Source: Diphasiastrum complanatum
Lineage: Eukaryota > Streptophyta > Lycopodiopsida > Lycopodiales > Lycopodiaceae
Reading direction: 5' to 3'
DNA length: 64,000 bases
NCBI GenBank assembly: GCA_029204225.1
Contig: CM055112.1
Span: 23,689,171 to 23,753,170 of the forward strand
In this document: piece after piece, positions 43,651 through 58,050 of the stretch
Numbering within the stretch: position 1 is the stretch's first letter
How the letters are laid out: each line of letters starts with the position of its first letter
The notes under the pieces: model-generated
The model's database searches: none
The model's input: the letters and a program-made list of their open reading frames with translations, nothing else
Told to the model about the DNA's origin: nothing
Translations under genes and position numbers: made by a program

Positions 43651-43714
43651 ATTTTCTATCTAATGATATTGATGTATCACATTGCAATATTGAGGATTAG
43701 CTAGCTGTGGTTGG

Positions 43715-43860
43715 AGCATGTACACTTCCTCTTCTACGTTTCCTTTTAACAAAGCAAACTTCACATCCATTTGATAGATTGTCTATCCAAAATAGAATGC
43801 CAATGCAATTACTAAGCACAATGTTTTCCTTTACGCTATGAAAGCATATGTTTACTCATA
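43715..43860 (-). pseudogene. Ty1/copia RT scrap (minus strand)
   Basis: The minus strand contains CLVIALAFYFG followed by YQMDVKFALLKGNVEEEVYM and LQP, the copia RT block before the catalytic motif. Its orientation is opposite to the RNase H scrap 65 bp away, so the two come from separate events or an inversion. Confidence 0.75.
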
Positions 43861-46619
<2,759 letters not shown>

Positions 46620-49030
46620 TCAAATTCAGCGCCATTTTATTGAAATTGGGAGCCTATACAAGATTTGAAAAAAGAGCATTGCACTCTTTGTACAGATGTA
46701 CGGATGCCCAACTTGGGATTTCTTTTATTGAATTAAAGAGTCTATACATCGATTTTACAAAACTACATTTGAATCTATTGCTCTTCCACAATAGTGATTG
46801 TTGTAGATAGATCTTTGCAGCATGTTATCAGCTCTTATCTTTTTCGTAATTGTAACAAGACAAATATTAGTGAATGTATCATTGCTGACTATGTCATTTT
46901 TATTTTGTGTCTAATATTATGAACATGCGATAAACGTAGAGTACTTATAAGTCTTTTGTTGATGATGAATCTGGAATAAGTGGGTAGATTGGTTTGTAAT
47001 AGGATGAGTTTTGCTCTGATATAATGAAGGCTCCAATGCTCTTCCACCTCAATCATAGTTAGAAATTATATATTGTGTATGATGTTTATCTCTTTTCGGT
47101 CTATGTGACCATCCATTTGAAAGTCTTAATCTAGTGACCTAGCCAAGTACCATTAGTTTTCTTGAATCTCTAATAGCTGAATGTGAGATTGAGCATTTGT
47201 TTTTCGATATGATAATGAAAAAACACTGATGACTTTTTTTTTTTCCTACATTCTATATCTTTGTTTGTCTTACTACAGCCTTGATCCATAAGATCCAACA
47301 AAATATCATCTAATAAATCTTTACAAACAAATAAAATTGGTGTCCTTCAAACACTTGCACTTGAAAAAAATCAGCAAATGTATGTATTATGAGAAACCAA
47401 CTTAGATGAACAATTTTCGATCCGATAGTTATCTTCATGGCAATTTTAACATCTAAGAATAGCTTGCATCTGAAGGATTCAAAAACAATACTGTCAGGAG
47501 TAGGCCACTCATCACTCTAAAAACTTGGCAATGGAATTGCTTCAAGCTTATCGAAACTCCCATCCATTTGTGGAATACATAAAGACTGCAAGCCCCTTTG
47601 GAGTTCTTCCTCTATAATGCAACTTTCCAACATCAGAGTCAATCGCATTCAATATACCTACAAGTGACTGTGTTGGCTCCTATTCACTTATGTTTGATAG
47701 ATATAAATTTGAAATAAAAAACACTTTTGATAATTTAAATCATAATCTCAAGAGCTTCAATCAAAAAACACCTATGATTTTAATAAAGTGCATACATTTT
47801 AATATACTTACAGTTACATTTTCGATGATCATGAGGATTTACATCTTGTACTTTTAATTTCGAATGCATACAAATATGTTGTACTAATAAATCTGATATA
47901 GAGTGACCTCCAGGAGTTGTCTTAAACTCGAATTTTTTTGCTTTTCAGAAATATTTTGTATGTCATCTTTGCCCTTTATTTTGTTGCAAATTTCCCTTTG
48001 ATGATGGATGCAACAACACCCATGAATTTTTCATATATTTTGTTGGTTTCCACTTATCAGCTTCATCTTTCTCATTGTGAAGCTCTTGCCCCTAACCAGA
48101 TCTTCCTTTTGGCCACGAAAAACAACAGAAAACAAATTGGATGAACGACATAGGATGACTCACCCCAACCTCTATCACGCCATTTTCTTGAGCAATGGCC
48201 ATGGTGAAGTAATAGTGGATGACGAGTATAATGTTCTGTCCCAATTGCCAACGATGACGAGCAGAATGTTCTGTCCCGATTGCCAGTGTTAGCATTTCAA
48301 AAGCCAGCATTCAATCTAATTGCAATGAAGAAAAAGCGAATAAGCCTTTTTGTCAACACTCACCAAATTTCCCATGAACGACCCAAGCTCAGCTTAGATG
48401 AATCATGACACACATCCTCTGAACCAACCGTACTTTACAAGCATCTGTCAAATATGTGAACGCCCCAGAGAGCCATATGCGGGAAAACGCGCAAGTATGG
48501 TTTGGAGGAAGGCCCCTTCTTTCTTCTGCCCACCCTACTCCAACATGGCAACCACTCTTCTTTCTTTGCAGCATTGCTTCTATGATCTAAGGAGCACTGG
48601 CCGCCATGGCCCAAAACAAAGTCGAATATACCAAGAAATACCGAGAAAATTTAGGAATTTTTTTTTGCTTGAGGTGTCAAGTTCAAGTGCATGAGGTGTG
48701 GGGAAGACTCCATTTGGACTATAGGGGAAGTGGAGTGCATGAATGAGGTGTATTAGTTAGAGAGGGTGAATTGGTGAGGTGTACAAGTTTGGGAGAGAGA
48801 TTAGGATGAGCTGCCATGGAGAAGTAGGAGTGTAGGAGGGCGCCCCATTCTAGGTGTCAAATAGCCTAGAATGCATGTGGCAAAGTAGGTGGGAGGTAGG
48901 TGGTACAAGGTTTAATCTTGACCTTTATTTACATATAGTTTTTCATTGTCACAACTTGGGAATTTACCCAAGTGCAATCTTCCTAGGGAAAAGGCCAAAG
49001 TATATGCCCATGTTGTTTTGCATAATAGTC
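46620..49030. other. Unassigned DNA, no recognised gene
   Basis: An imperfect ~75-bp repeat opens the segment (TTTTATTGAAATTGGGAGCC / TTTTATTGAATTAAAGAGTC at about 46636 and 46714). Short frames at 47938-48310 and 48398-48694 show no known domain. A minus-strand patch at 47380-47640 has some protein-like character. A 17-bp word, AATGTTCTGTCCC(A/G)ATTG, is duplicated at 48228-48285. Confidence 0.45.
47380..47640 (-). pseudogene. Possible degraded coding patch of unknown family
   Basis: The minus strand reads SCIIEEELQRGLQSLCIPQM, DGSFDKLEAIPLPSF, stop, SDEWPTPDSIVFESFRCKLF and LDVKIAMKITIGSKIVHLSW in one frame with a single stop. Composition looks protein-like, but I recognise no family, and it could be chance. 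Confidence 0.25.
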
Positions 49031-49032
49031 AT

Positions 49033-49118
49033 TCATTGGCACTTAATTCTAGAGGTTGCCCATCCTCAATCATGGTCATTGGCACTTTATTCTAGAGGTT
49101 GCACATCCTCAATCATGG
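49033..49118. repeat. 43-bp tandem duplication
   Basis: TCATTGGCACTTAATTCTAG (49033) and TCATTGGCACTTTATTCTAG (49076) begin two copies ending CCTCAATCATGG. Confidence 0.9.
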
Positions 49119-49168
49119 TGGAAAAGGGTCAATAGGGTGATCAGACCCTTGGCCTTGTCCTGTTCTTT

Positions 49169-49450
49169 ATAGACTCTTATGAGCCTTTATTATAGGCTTA
49201 GTAATAAGCCTTCCTTTTAGACTCCTTTGAGCCTTCATTATAGACTTAGAAATAAGCCTTCTTCTTGTAAACAGTCTTTAGCTTTGAAAGCTTCTTGTTC
49301 TTGTTCTGGTCCTTCAGGCACTTTCATGAGTACCTGCACACACCTTCAAAGTAAGGTCAGTCCTTAAGCCCAGAATGCTTCTTATTCTTGTTCTTGTTCT
49401 TTGGGCACTTTCATAATTACCTGCACATACCCTCAAAGAAGAGTCAGTTT
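49169..49450. repeat. Two further nested local duplications
   Basis: A ~48-bp unit (TAGACTCTTATGAGCC / TAGACTCCTTTGAGCC, with AATAAGCCTTC) occurs twice at about 49169-49262. A ~90-bp unit (GCTTCTTGTTCTTGTTCT / GCTTCTTATTCTTGTTCT, ending CAAAG...AGTCAGT) occurs twice at about 49288-49450. Both pairs are imperfect. Confidence 0.8.
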
Positions 49451-50120
49451 TCATACCATCAGACATGGCTTATAGAAGGGTCTTAGTTCTACAGGTAGTA
49501 ATACATGCACACTCAAATTATTAAAGCAATAAATTCATCCAATATCCAAAAAGAATAATGGTCATTGGTAGTTTTATGTCATCAAAGTCTTTGTGAAGAT
49601 GGGAGATGGGAAAGTTCTTATTTCTTTGGGGCAATTTGTCTCTACAAATTACATGGAGATGGAGAAACCAACAAAGTTTTCTCCTTGGATTGAGAATGTC
49701 AAATGGGTACAAATGGTGCCCTTTTATTCTTGGGGAGGACCTTGCCCCATTTATCCTATTGGCTACTTGAAGTGGCATGGATTGCAATCCTAGCCTTTCA
49801 AAGAAACACAAAAGATCGATGTACAAAAGAAACACACCCCACCTACCACCATTTGATTTCGACTCAAACTTTAACTTAGACTTTGGCCTTTAACGTATTT
49901 TATTTGCAAATAGGGCCGAAGTCACTAAAACACTTATGTGATTGGTAGCTACATGCTGCTAGTGTGATTCCTCTTTCCATGACTGTGATTGATCCATAGC
50001 TTGGGGGCTAGATCCGTCTGATCTAGATTTGGTTGGGTTGGTTTATCCACCACCCGTTCCCTTTGTTGTTGCTTTGTTTGGCATGCTTAGAGTTGGATCT
50101 TAGAAGTAGGGCTTTATAGT
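49451..50120. other. Unassigned spacer
   Basis: No protein family or repeat was recognised before the gypsy RT/RNase H scrap. Confidence 0.4.
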
Positions 50121-50224
50121 TGAAGCCACTGAGACTTTCCACAAACTCAATAAGGCCTTAGTTACCGCACCAATCCTTCGACCCCCTATCTGGACCATAT
50201 AATTCCATGTCCATTATAATGACC
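50121..50224 (+). pseudogene. Ty3/gypsy RT-RNase H junction scrap
   Basis: EATETFHKLNKALVTAPILR followed by PPIWTI, a stop and FHVHYNDP matches the gypsy tether/RNase H start (f..Lk..L..aPiL..P.W). About 34 residues, with a stop at 50192. Confidence 0.7.
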
Positions 50225-50690
50225 CCAAAGGATTGCCTCTAAGATGAGGATAGGAGAACACAATAAGAGAGACTATGGAGCCAAACCGCCCAACCAATCT
50301 TAGATCAAAGCTGGATCTAGCCCCCAAGCCATGCCATGTGAAGCAAGAGGAGAAGAGAAAAACTGGTAACCTAAATCCAATATGTCGACAGGAGAATCCC
50401 CAACTCATTATATAGAGAGTAGAGTCTTGTGCATGAAACCATGCAACCCCCATGCAGGTCAACTAGAAATAGATCACATCTCTTCATGCAGTCCTCCTGC
50501 CTATATTCGTCACACAAACATACAATACTCTATATTTCTCAATTAGAGTGTCTAGGTCCTTTGAAGATAATTAGTCACAAATAGGCCTTGACATGGAATT
50601 AAATCATGGCGTGACCAATAATCTCAAACACTGGAGGGCCGGCCTACCATATTAGGACTATTCCAGGTCCTAACATTCTTCCCTCCTTAA
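50225..50690 (-). mobile_element. Gypsy-type LTR and polypurine tract (minus strand)
   Basis: On the minus strand, TTAAGGAGGGAAGAA (50676-50690) precedes TGTTAGGACCTGGAATAGTC (LTR start at 50675), a convincing PPT-LTR boundary. The LTR runs left to about 50225. Part of it resembles 39697-39900. The element body should lie to the right, but that DNA is too decayed to confirm. Confidence 0.6.
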
Positions 50691-53600
50691 ACTGCTTCTA
50701 TCCTTAGAAGCTCCTCAAGACAGAAAAGAATTACAATAACAGTTCCTTTAACTTTCAATATTAGCCTAGGAAATCATTATCCTTAGTTTGACTTTCATAT
50801 CAAACAAGCACTCAGAGGTAATCAATTTTCCAATTGTTAATCTCTATTCTGGAGTACAACTCAAGTTTGAGAAATATACTAAGCGATAAATTTCTCAACT
50901 AGGTTACACTCAACACAAGTTAGTAACATCACCTTCATGTAAAACACTTACATGAACCATTGAGTGAAATATTCCCTAACTTAGGAGATTAGAATTAAAG
51001 AAAAGTAATAATAATTATAGTTTGAAATTATCCACAAACTCTGGCAAACAATTAGGCAAAAAGCTTCCAAGTACAACTATCCTTAGAATCCAATTCTAAG
51101 ATATGATAATTCATTTAACTAAATCTCTAGGAGAATCATTAAGATATAGAATGATTAAAACTCATCTCTGAGTATCTCAGATACTCTTTTGAGTTAAATG
51201 CTCCTGTTTCTAGCACCAAATGCAAGAAAACAACATTCCATTTTAATAGACTTGTCTGTCTCCTATGATAATTGAGATTCAATTAAATGAAGAACTATAC
51301 TCAAGCATCTACAGACCATAAACTGTAGTAGAATAGCATCCACTAGATAAATAATTTCTCCACAATAAAATACTTATCATGTGAGAATGTTTGTGAGATC
51401 CATAGGTTCTCAATAATATTGTAGTAAAGAGATTCAAAACACTGATCTGAATTCCTACTCAATTAATAGACCAAGACTTAATCGTCACACTTAAGAATCA
51501 TCACCATTCCTTTAAATCCTATGATAGTAATTAAGTATCTATTTATGATCCGTCAATCATAAATATTTAGATTCGTATGATTCGTCAATCATAATTTTCT
51601 AGAATCCAAAATCATACTTAATCATTTACAGGATACTGGAGTATATGTCCAACATAACTCAGGAAAAAGTAAGAATCATTCCAAAATCTTTCCACTAAGA
51701 AAATACTGGATTTAGGAATATTTTTCAAACATGATTCTTTAACTGAAGTGCAAGATTTCAAATTCTATAAAGCACTGGTAATTAAAGACTGAATGCATAC
51801 CAAAATGACCATCATCTTCAACTACAAAAAAAACTTTAGATTACAATCTAGAATCAAATCTAGATACCCAAAGTCCTGCTGAATATCAATTCAGATATTA
51901 TTCTCGGATTCATTATGATTTGCTATCCAAGTGAGCTCTGTGGGATACAATCACTAATGAGCTGAGTCTATTCCTTAACTGAGGAATATTCTATTCCAAG
52001 AATACTATATATCCAATGCACATAATTTTAACCGATGAATCATGATGATTCACTAATCATGCGTCTTACAAGTAATATAACTAAATAAATAAACCATTAG
52101 TTCCTGGTGAATTCTCCTCACGCTGATCGTTTTACCAATTAATTTCATCATGGAGTAATCAACTACTCAAGTTAATTGCCAATGATTCAGAAATCTCAAA
52201 TGTCTAGGTGAAGAATTCAATTATACTAGTATGACACCACATTTAGATCCTTACCCGAATCATTTATAAGTTAATCCATAAATCTTCCACACAAAGATTT
52301 GTTAACTCAGCAAGTATCTGTCAAAACAATACTTGATCATATCATGTTCACCGATTAGGCTAAGTGCACCAAATAACTCTAGTAACCAGGAATACATAGT
52401 TGATTCATACAAGATTAGTCGTCACATATGTGAATAATCTCACTATGACCCAGTATATAAACACAATATTAGCTGGCAGATTCCTCCAGAACCCACATAT
52501 GTTACTCACATATCTCACTGAGATCTTGTAACTCAGCTACAAAATATTTTCCATTTCTCATGAGTAAATAACATATCCAGAAATCTCTGAGATGAATAAA
52601 ATTCATTCTCAGCAGTTTTCCAATCCAATTTCTTCTAATAGCATAATTTCTTCCACTTAACAACCCCTCACTGATCCTAGTACTAAAACTAAGATTAGAT
52701 TGATCCAATATAGAACTCTCAGACTTAAATTCTGATCAAACTTACTTCTATTCCAATCAAAATGGAGTTAGTAACCTTTGACCTTTCACTGTACTACTTA
52801 TAGATAATGATTCAAATATCAAACTTGTTCTAGTTCTAGATTGTCCACACATCCTCTTATTCGAAAAGTTCCAATCAAGTATCTTACTCTGAATTTATCC
52901 GAAATCACTTTCAGACCAAATCTCATTTCTATACCACAAGTGGTTCTCTTCCGAAAGCTATGCAACCAACAGATTCCTAGATAGAATATTATCTCATCAC
53001 TTCACCTCTCCTTTTAAGAAAATTATCAATTTCCATTAAAGTTAACTGTAAAGATGATATATGAAAATATCCAAATCCAAGAAAAGTTAGTAATAAGTGC
53101 TTCCACTAAAGGATTCACTCTATTACAATCATGACTTTTCTTTCAAATATTTCCATTTCATCGAAATCCATTTATGCACAAAGAGATATCCATGGTTTAA
53201 GACATTGAACCACTTTGACTTTAGAATTTATCTGACTTCCAAGTCTATTTACACAAGTAGTAATTTATATGACATAACAGTCTTTCAGAACAATAACTTC
53301 ATGCTGGAAAGAATCATATAAATCAGTCTGATGTCTTATATTTGAGAAATTACTAAGAAGTAAAGGATTAATTAAGAAAGCGAGAAATAGATTTGAGGGC
53401 CTTTGATTTTGTAAATAATGAGATACCACATTGGGATCTAGATTAAATCTCAAAATTTTTCAAAATACCCCACATTTGATCGAATGGTTTTCTTTTTCTC
53501 ATATCGCGACTAGGTACTAAAACACACCATTGATCTTCAGATTTTTACAATCCTAGAATTTTCTTTCCAAAATTACTGATGTCCCATACCATCAGCTTTT

Positions 53601-55140
53601 CCTTCCATAAAACCCTTAACCACCTTATCTGATATTCTAGAGATCCACAGATCGTCTAGTTGTCCTATAATCACTATAGGATATTATCTCTTGTTCACAA
53701 ACATTGGAGAATCCATTTATTTTCGGATGACTGGCATGCCCATCAGATGGATACGACAAATCCACACCTGATTTTGTGATTTAGACAGAAGAATTAACAT
53801 GGTTCAACACTATATTCTGATCCTTACAGGTTAATGATAAGCTTCAAATCCCCCAGGATCCAAGAGCATTAACTCTAGGGACAAACTTCTATCAATTAAC
53901 AGATCCAATGTAACCCATATATCAGATTTTACTTCTAATATCACAATTGACATCCAAAACTGTGGATAACTCAATGGTTACAAAGATATAAGTTATGATT
54001 AATAAAAAATAACATTTAGATTCGGATACTTTCTACACTGTATTCACTCCAAATAAGTTTGTCGAATAAAGAATTACCTCCAAGTACCACAGATTTTCCT
54101 CCATTAATTATTTAACAAGTATCTCAAAAGCTTTGGTTTGTTCAATTTTAATGACCAAAATCATCAAATTCACAATAACCAACTGATCGGTGTTCCACCG
54201 ATTTGAAAAAAAGAAAATTGAAAAAAATACAATTTAACTCCATTTATTGGGAGTACCAATACTCCAGAGTTAATGGTTTAACTAGCATCGTACCAAGGAA
54301 TCGAATTTCTAAACTAGGTATATGCCTGCGAACCATACCATTCTTCCTTCTACGTCAAGATCAGATTAAAAAAATTCATATCCAAAACCGATTATTACAG
54401 CTTAACCAAAGGTCCAACAATACTAAAGTTCCCAAAATAAACTGGCAAAAATGTTAAAGTGAGAAAGTCCGAAAACATGTGTATTGTTCCTAGAGAAAGG
54501 AAATCCAAATTTCTTCAACTCCCGTTACAAGAAACAATACAAATTCCAAGGCTAAATTTTGACAATCAAACACCAAGAAACTGAAATTTCTTAATTGGGT
54601 GTCAGTAACTTCAATTTCCAGAGTCGTTCTACAAAACCGATTCCAATCCAACTCAAAGTTACCAAATGTCCAAAAAATTTTCCAAGCCTTGATCAACAGG
54701 CATGCATTTGCACTGATGTAGATAGTCACCCAATTCTTCGAATTGTCGATCACTCACTACACATCAGAACGACTTTAGTCACCTTGCCCACCATGCCAAA
54801 AGCCCAAAAAAGTGTCTCTTCAAACAAACAAAGTTTGATTCCATCTCTCTGGCGGCTACAGTCGCGATGGCAGTTCGAGTTCTTCACAAAACAAGTTGTG
54901 TGCCCCTCCTCTCTTCACTAAACGAAACATCCAGGCACTCATCCGCTGTCAGGAATTAGCAAGAATGGTTAGCCATTGCTCGTTCTACACATGGCTAGTC
55001 TGTTATCCACCTTAAGCGGCTTCATCCATCCATAGGACGACGGACTTCCTCGCTGACAATCAATCTAGCAAAGGGAGGGAAGGAGGATCTATTGAATTAG
55101 TCACCAAATAGCGGCCATCCATCAGTAATCTTTCACAGAT
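50691..55140. other. 4.4 kb of AT-rich DNA, probably a decayed retroelement interior
   Basis: No open frame longer than about 110 codons and no recognised domain on either strand. Base composition is uniformly AT-rich with many ATTC/GAAT and CTAGAT words. Because a polypurine tract facing left lies at its left edge, it may be the interior of a degenerate gypsy element, but no gag or pol motif supports this directly. Confidence 0.4.
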
Positions 55141-55144
55141 ACTT

Positions 55145-55342
55145 CTACGGTTTTAATGGGTCTATAGTTCGTGCACATATCATTCTAAAAAAATGACTAA
55201 TCATTAAAATGCCAGCTTGTGCTATGTCAGATATGTCACAACATATAGCCACTGGAAGTATTTGTTGCATGAAGACATGATAGTCATAAGTTTTCATGCT
55301 CTTAAGCTTTCCGTCTGTTTCAAACAAGAATGATACATTCAA
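55145..55342 (-). pseudogene. CACTA transposase DUF4218 fragment
   Basis: The minus strand encodes LKSMKTYDYHVFMQQILPVA, ICCDISDIAQAGILMISHFF and RMICARTIDPL. This is the DUF4218 signature (lKShDyHvlmqqlLPva, Lc.FFr.ic...) that precedes DUF4216 in plant CACTA proteins. The partner DUF4216 is not adjacent; its two other copies are 20-25 kb away on the opposite strand. Confidence 0.8.
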
Positions 55343-55359
55343 TTGGTATCAATAGAACA

Positions 55360-55560
55360 TGCATATGTACGTGTGTGTATTAATGATAGTGCATATATCT
55401 ATGCATGCGTGTATGTATGAGTGAGAGTGTGCACGTGCGTGCATGTGTACATGTATGTGTCTGCACATGCATGTGCATGTGCAATGTGTACATGTATGCA
55501 TATGTGTGAGAATGTGTGTATATATATGTGTACGTGTGAGAATGTATGTACGTTTCAGAA
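55360..55560. repeat. Alternating purine-pyrimidine (TG/CA/TA) low-complexity tract
   Basis: Runs such as GTGTGCACGTGCGTGCATGT and TGCACATGCATGTGCATGTG fill 200 bp. Such alternation can adopt Z-DNA. The Met/His/Cys-rich frames across it are artefacts. Confidence 0.8.
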
Positions 55561-56095
55561 GACCATGCTCTGAATTTCAAAATTTTAATATGTGGTTTAT
55601 AATCACATGCAATGCAAACTTCAAAAGATTAGCCACTTTGAGCTATTTATGCGTACAAACATGTAAAGCCAATCTATGTGTAGAATATATGTAACCCCAC
55701 ATATTCACTATGAAAAATGTGTGAAAGATGCATTAATATGGGTACAACATTTAGTTAACAATCCGCAAATATCAATAACGATCCGCAGATATCAGACTCT
55801 TATTTCAATTCAGGTCCTTAGATACTTCTGGAAGCTATGGCTCAGTTTTCATCCCCGTGAATGCCGTCAATGTCCTTGGTCTTGAGTGGCTTGTAAAAAT
55901 GCTTTATTTTGCAAATTAATTTACTTCTTAGCCTTACTTTCTCCAAGAATTTTTTTTCTTCTTCAGAATATCGGTTTTTATAAATCAAGAAATTTCTCAC
56001 CAACTTGAAGAAGCTGGTTTTGTATTTTCGAATTTGAGTAGCAAGACCGTCTATGGATCGAGGGGTTAAATATATTGTTTAAGATGGAACATTCT
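55561..56095. other. Unassigned spacer
   Basis: Nothing recognised between the alternating tract and the (GA)n array. Confidence 0.4.
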
Positions 56096-56262
<167 letters not shown>

Positions 56263-56559
56263 ATGGCGACAAAGGAGTTCACAGGAGGCGCGCTAATACT
56301 GCTTCTTTCCTTTAATTATATGTGCATACATGGCATTCTTGGAGGGTGTAGATAGGCGCATTACTGGCAGCCAAATCTGTCATTAACTAAAAGTTTGTTT
56401 ATTCAAATGAATGCAGGAGGCTTTAGGCCTATCCTACTACTGTCTTTTGCAGGATAAAAATATATACTGATGACTTCTCTATCTGTAATGGACTTTTTTT
56501 AAAGGAAAGGGAAGGTTTGTGTTCTTGATGTGGATGCTATTAAAAATTAAATTCTTTAT

Positions 56560-57500
56560 GAATGTCATGACTCACCATGCGCAGGACATCCCGGCATACA
56601 TTGTACATTAGATTTGGTATGAAGGGACTTTTATTGGCCAAAACTCAAACCCCTTGTAGAATTTTAGGTGGTCAAGTGTGACCAATGCTAATTGAATAAA
56701 GTTGAATGCCGTAAGGCTGGCGGATTGTTGCATCCATTGGATATCCTGAATAAGAGATGGGATAGTATTTCCATGGATTTCGTGGTTGGGTTACCGCGGA
56801 CGAATAAACAGCATGATGCAACTTGGGTTGTGGTACCATCTTACCAAATTGGCTACGTTTATTCCGGTAAAGACCACCAGGAAGGCATTTGATTTAGCTC
56901 AGACATTTGTGGAGCGTCTGTTTAGACTTTACGGACTACTTAGTGATATGGTGAGCGATCGCGATCCAAAGTTCACCGGTCACTTTTGGTTGGCCATGTT
57001 TGCTAAACTAGAGATGACTTTGAGCTTGAGTTCTTCTGATCATTTTGAGATAGATGGAAATCTGAACAAATCAGACGATGGAACAAATGCTTTGAGCATA
57101 TGTTTCCTAACGACAATCTGATTGGGAGAAGTATCTTCTATTAATCGAGTTTGCCTATTATAGTAGTAAGCATTCAGTTGCCGGTTATAGCCCGTTTATA
57201 GGTCACCCATGGCAGTAGAGACTCGAACAATCAAGTTTCAGAAGGTAGCGGATTTCCTACATGATATGCAGGAAATGCTACGGATTGCACGTGAAAATGT
57301 TCAGTGTGCCCATGATAGGGACCGACATTATGCAAATATGAAACGATCACCGAGAGACTTTCAAGTGGGAGATTGGGTATATTTGAGATTCTTGAAGGAT
57401 TCTAGTGTAATGCATACCGGCAAGCAAGCAGTTGCTTATGGGATATTGAGAATTCTCAAGGCCTTCACTAGGCACTCAAGCCCGCGGCACTTTCTTGTGC
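56560..57500 (+). pseudogene. Ty3/gypsy integrase
   Basis: Zinc-binding start CHDSPCAGHPGIHCTLDLVW; then KAGGLLHPLDILNKRWDSIS and MDFVVGLPRTN (first Asp). After a frame change come LATFIPVKTTRKAFDLAQTF and VERLFRLYGLLSDMVSDRDP with KFTGHFW (second Asp). Where HPQTDGQTE is expected the sequence is DHFEIDGNLN, so the catalytic Glu is gone. The C-terminal part (57209 on) has MAVETRTIKFQKVADFLHDM, HYANMKRSPRDFQVGDWVYL and RF. Several stops and frameshifts. Not Tat-like in detail, so probably a different gypsy lineage from the neighbour at 57612. Confidence 0.85.
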
Positions 57501-57611
57501 GTCGCTTGCAACATACATTCCTCAACATCTTTGGCAGCCGCTTCTATAAGAAGGTTTCTCACGATTCTCATCATTCGTATCGGAGCACCGCTCGACTCCC
57601 AACAAACTCAA

Positions 57612-58050
57612 GCTGAACCAGAAGTCCATCAAGAGCCACTTTTTTGTGTTGGATTTGAAAAATCTAATGAAGTACTCCATGTCGGAGCAGCTTGGGAAAG
57701 TGAGCAAAAAAATATCACCTTGCCGATACAACACAATCAATTTTCTAAAGAAGCAATTGTGATAGATGGTGATTCGAGAGTTAACCTGATTACTACAAAG
57801 CTATGTGCAAAGTGGGGCTTTTGCCATTAAGCTGGCTGTTCGTTCGCGAGGAATGGTTGAAGATATACCTGTCAGAATTGCTGGAGTACAGTTTTTCATT
57901 ACTTTTGTAGTAATGGACTTACCAGAAGCACCAAATGTCTACCGAGTCCTATTGGGACGCCCATGGTTACGAGTTGCGCAAGTAATCCATAACTGGGGTA
58001 CTGGGAAAATCACTTTTGAAAATCGTGAATATGCAGGTTGATACTATAAC
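57612..58050 (+). pseudogene. Ty3/gypsy (Tat-like) protease region
   Basis: AEPEVHQEPLFCVGFEKSNE leads to VIDGDSRVNLITTKLCAKWG. After a frameshift near 57830 come GMVEDIPVRIAGVQFFITFV and VYRVLLGRPWLRVAQVIHNW. The second part is the conserved C-terminal half of gypsy aspartic proteases (LLGRPWL). At the catalytic site the usual D-S/T-G reads D-G-D, so activity is unlikely. It starts abruptly at about 57612 next to an unrelated integrase fragment. Confidence 0.72.

Noticed and set aside
46620-46800. Endogenous pararetrovirus remnant
   Set aside because: No movement protein, coat or RT motif was seen; only a short local repeat is present.
50691-55140. Host gene with many small exons
   Set aside because: No exon with recognisable protein similarity or consistent splice sites was found. 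A left-facing PPT-LTR at its edge favours decayed retroelement, though unproven.
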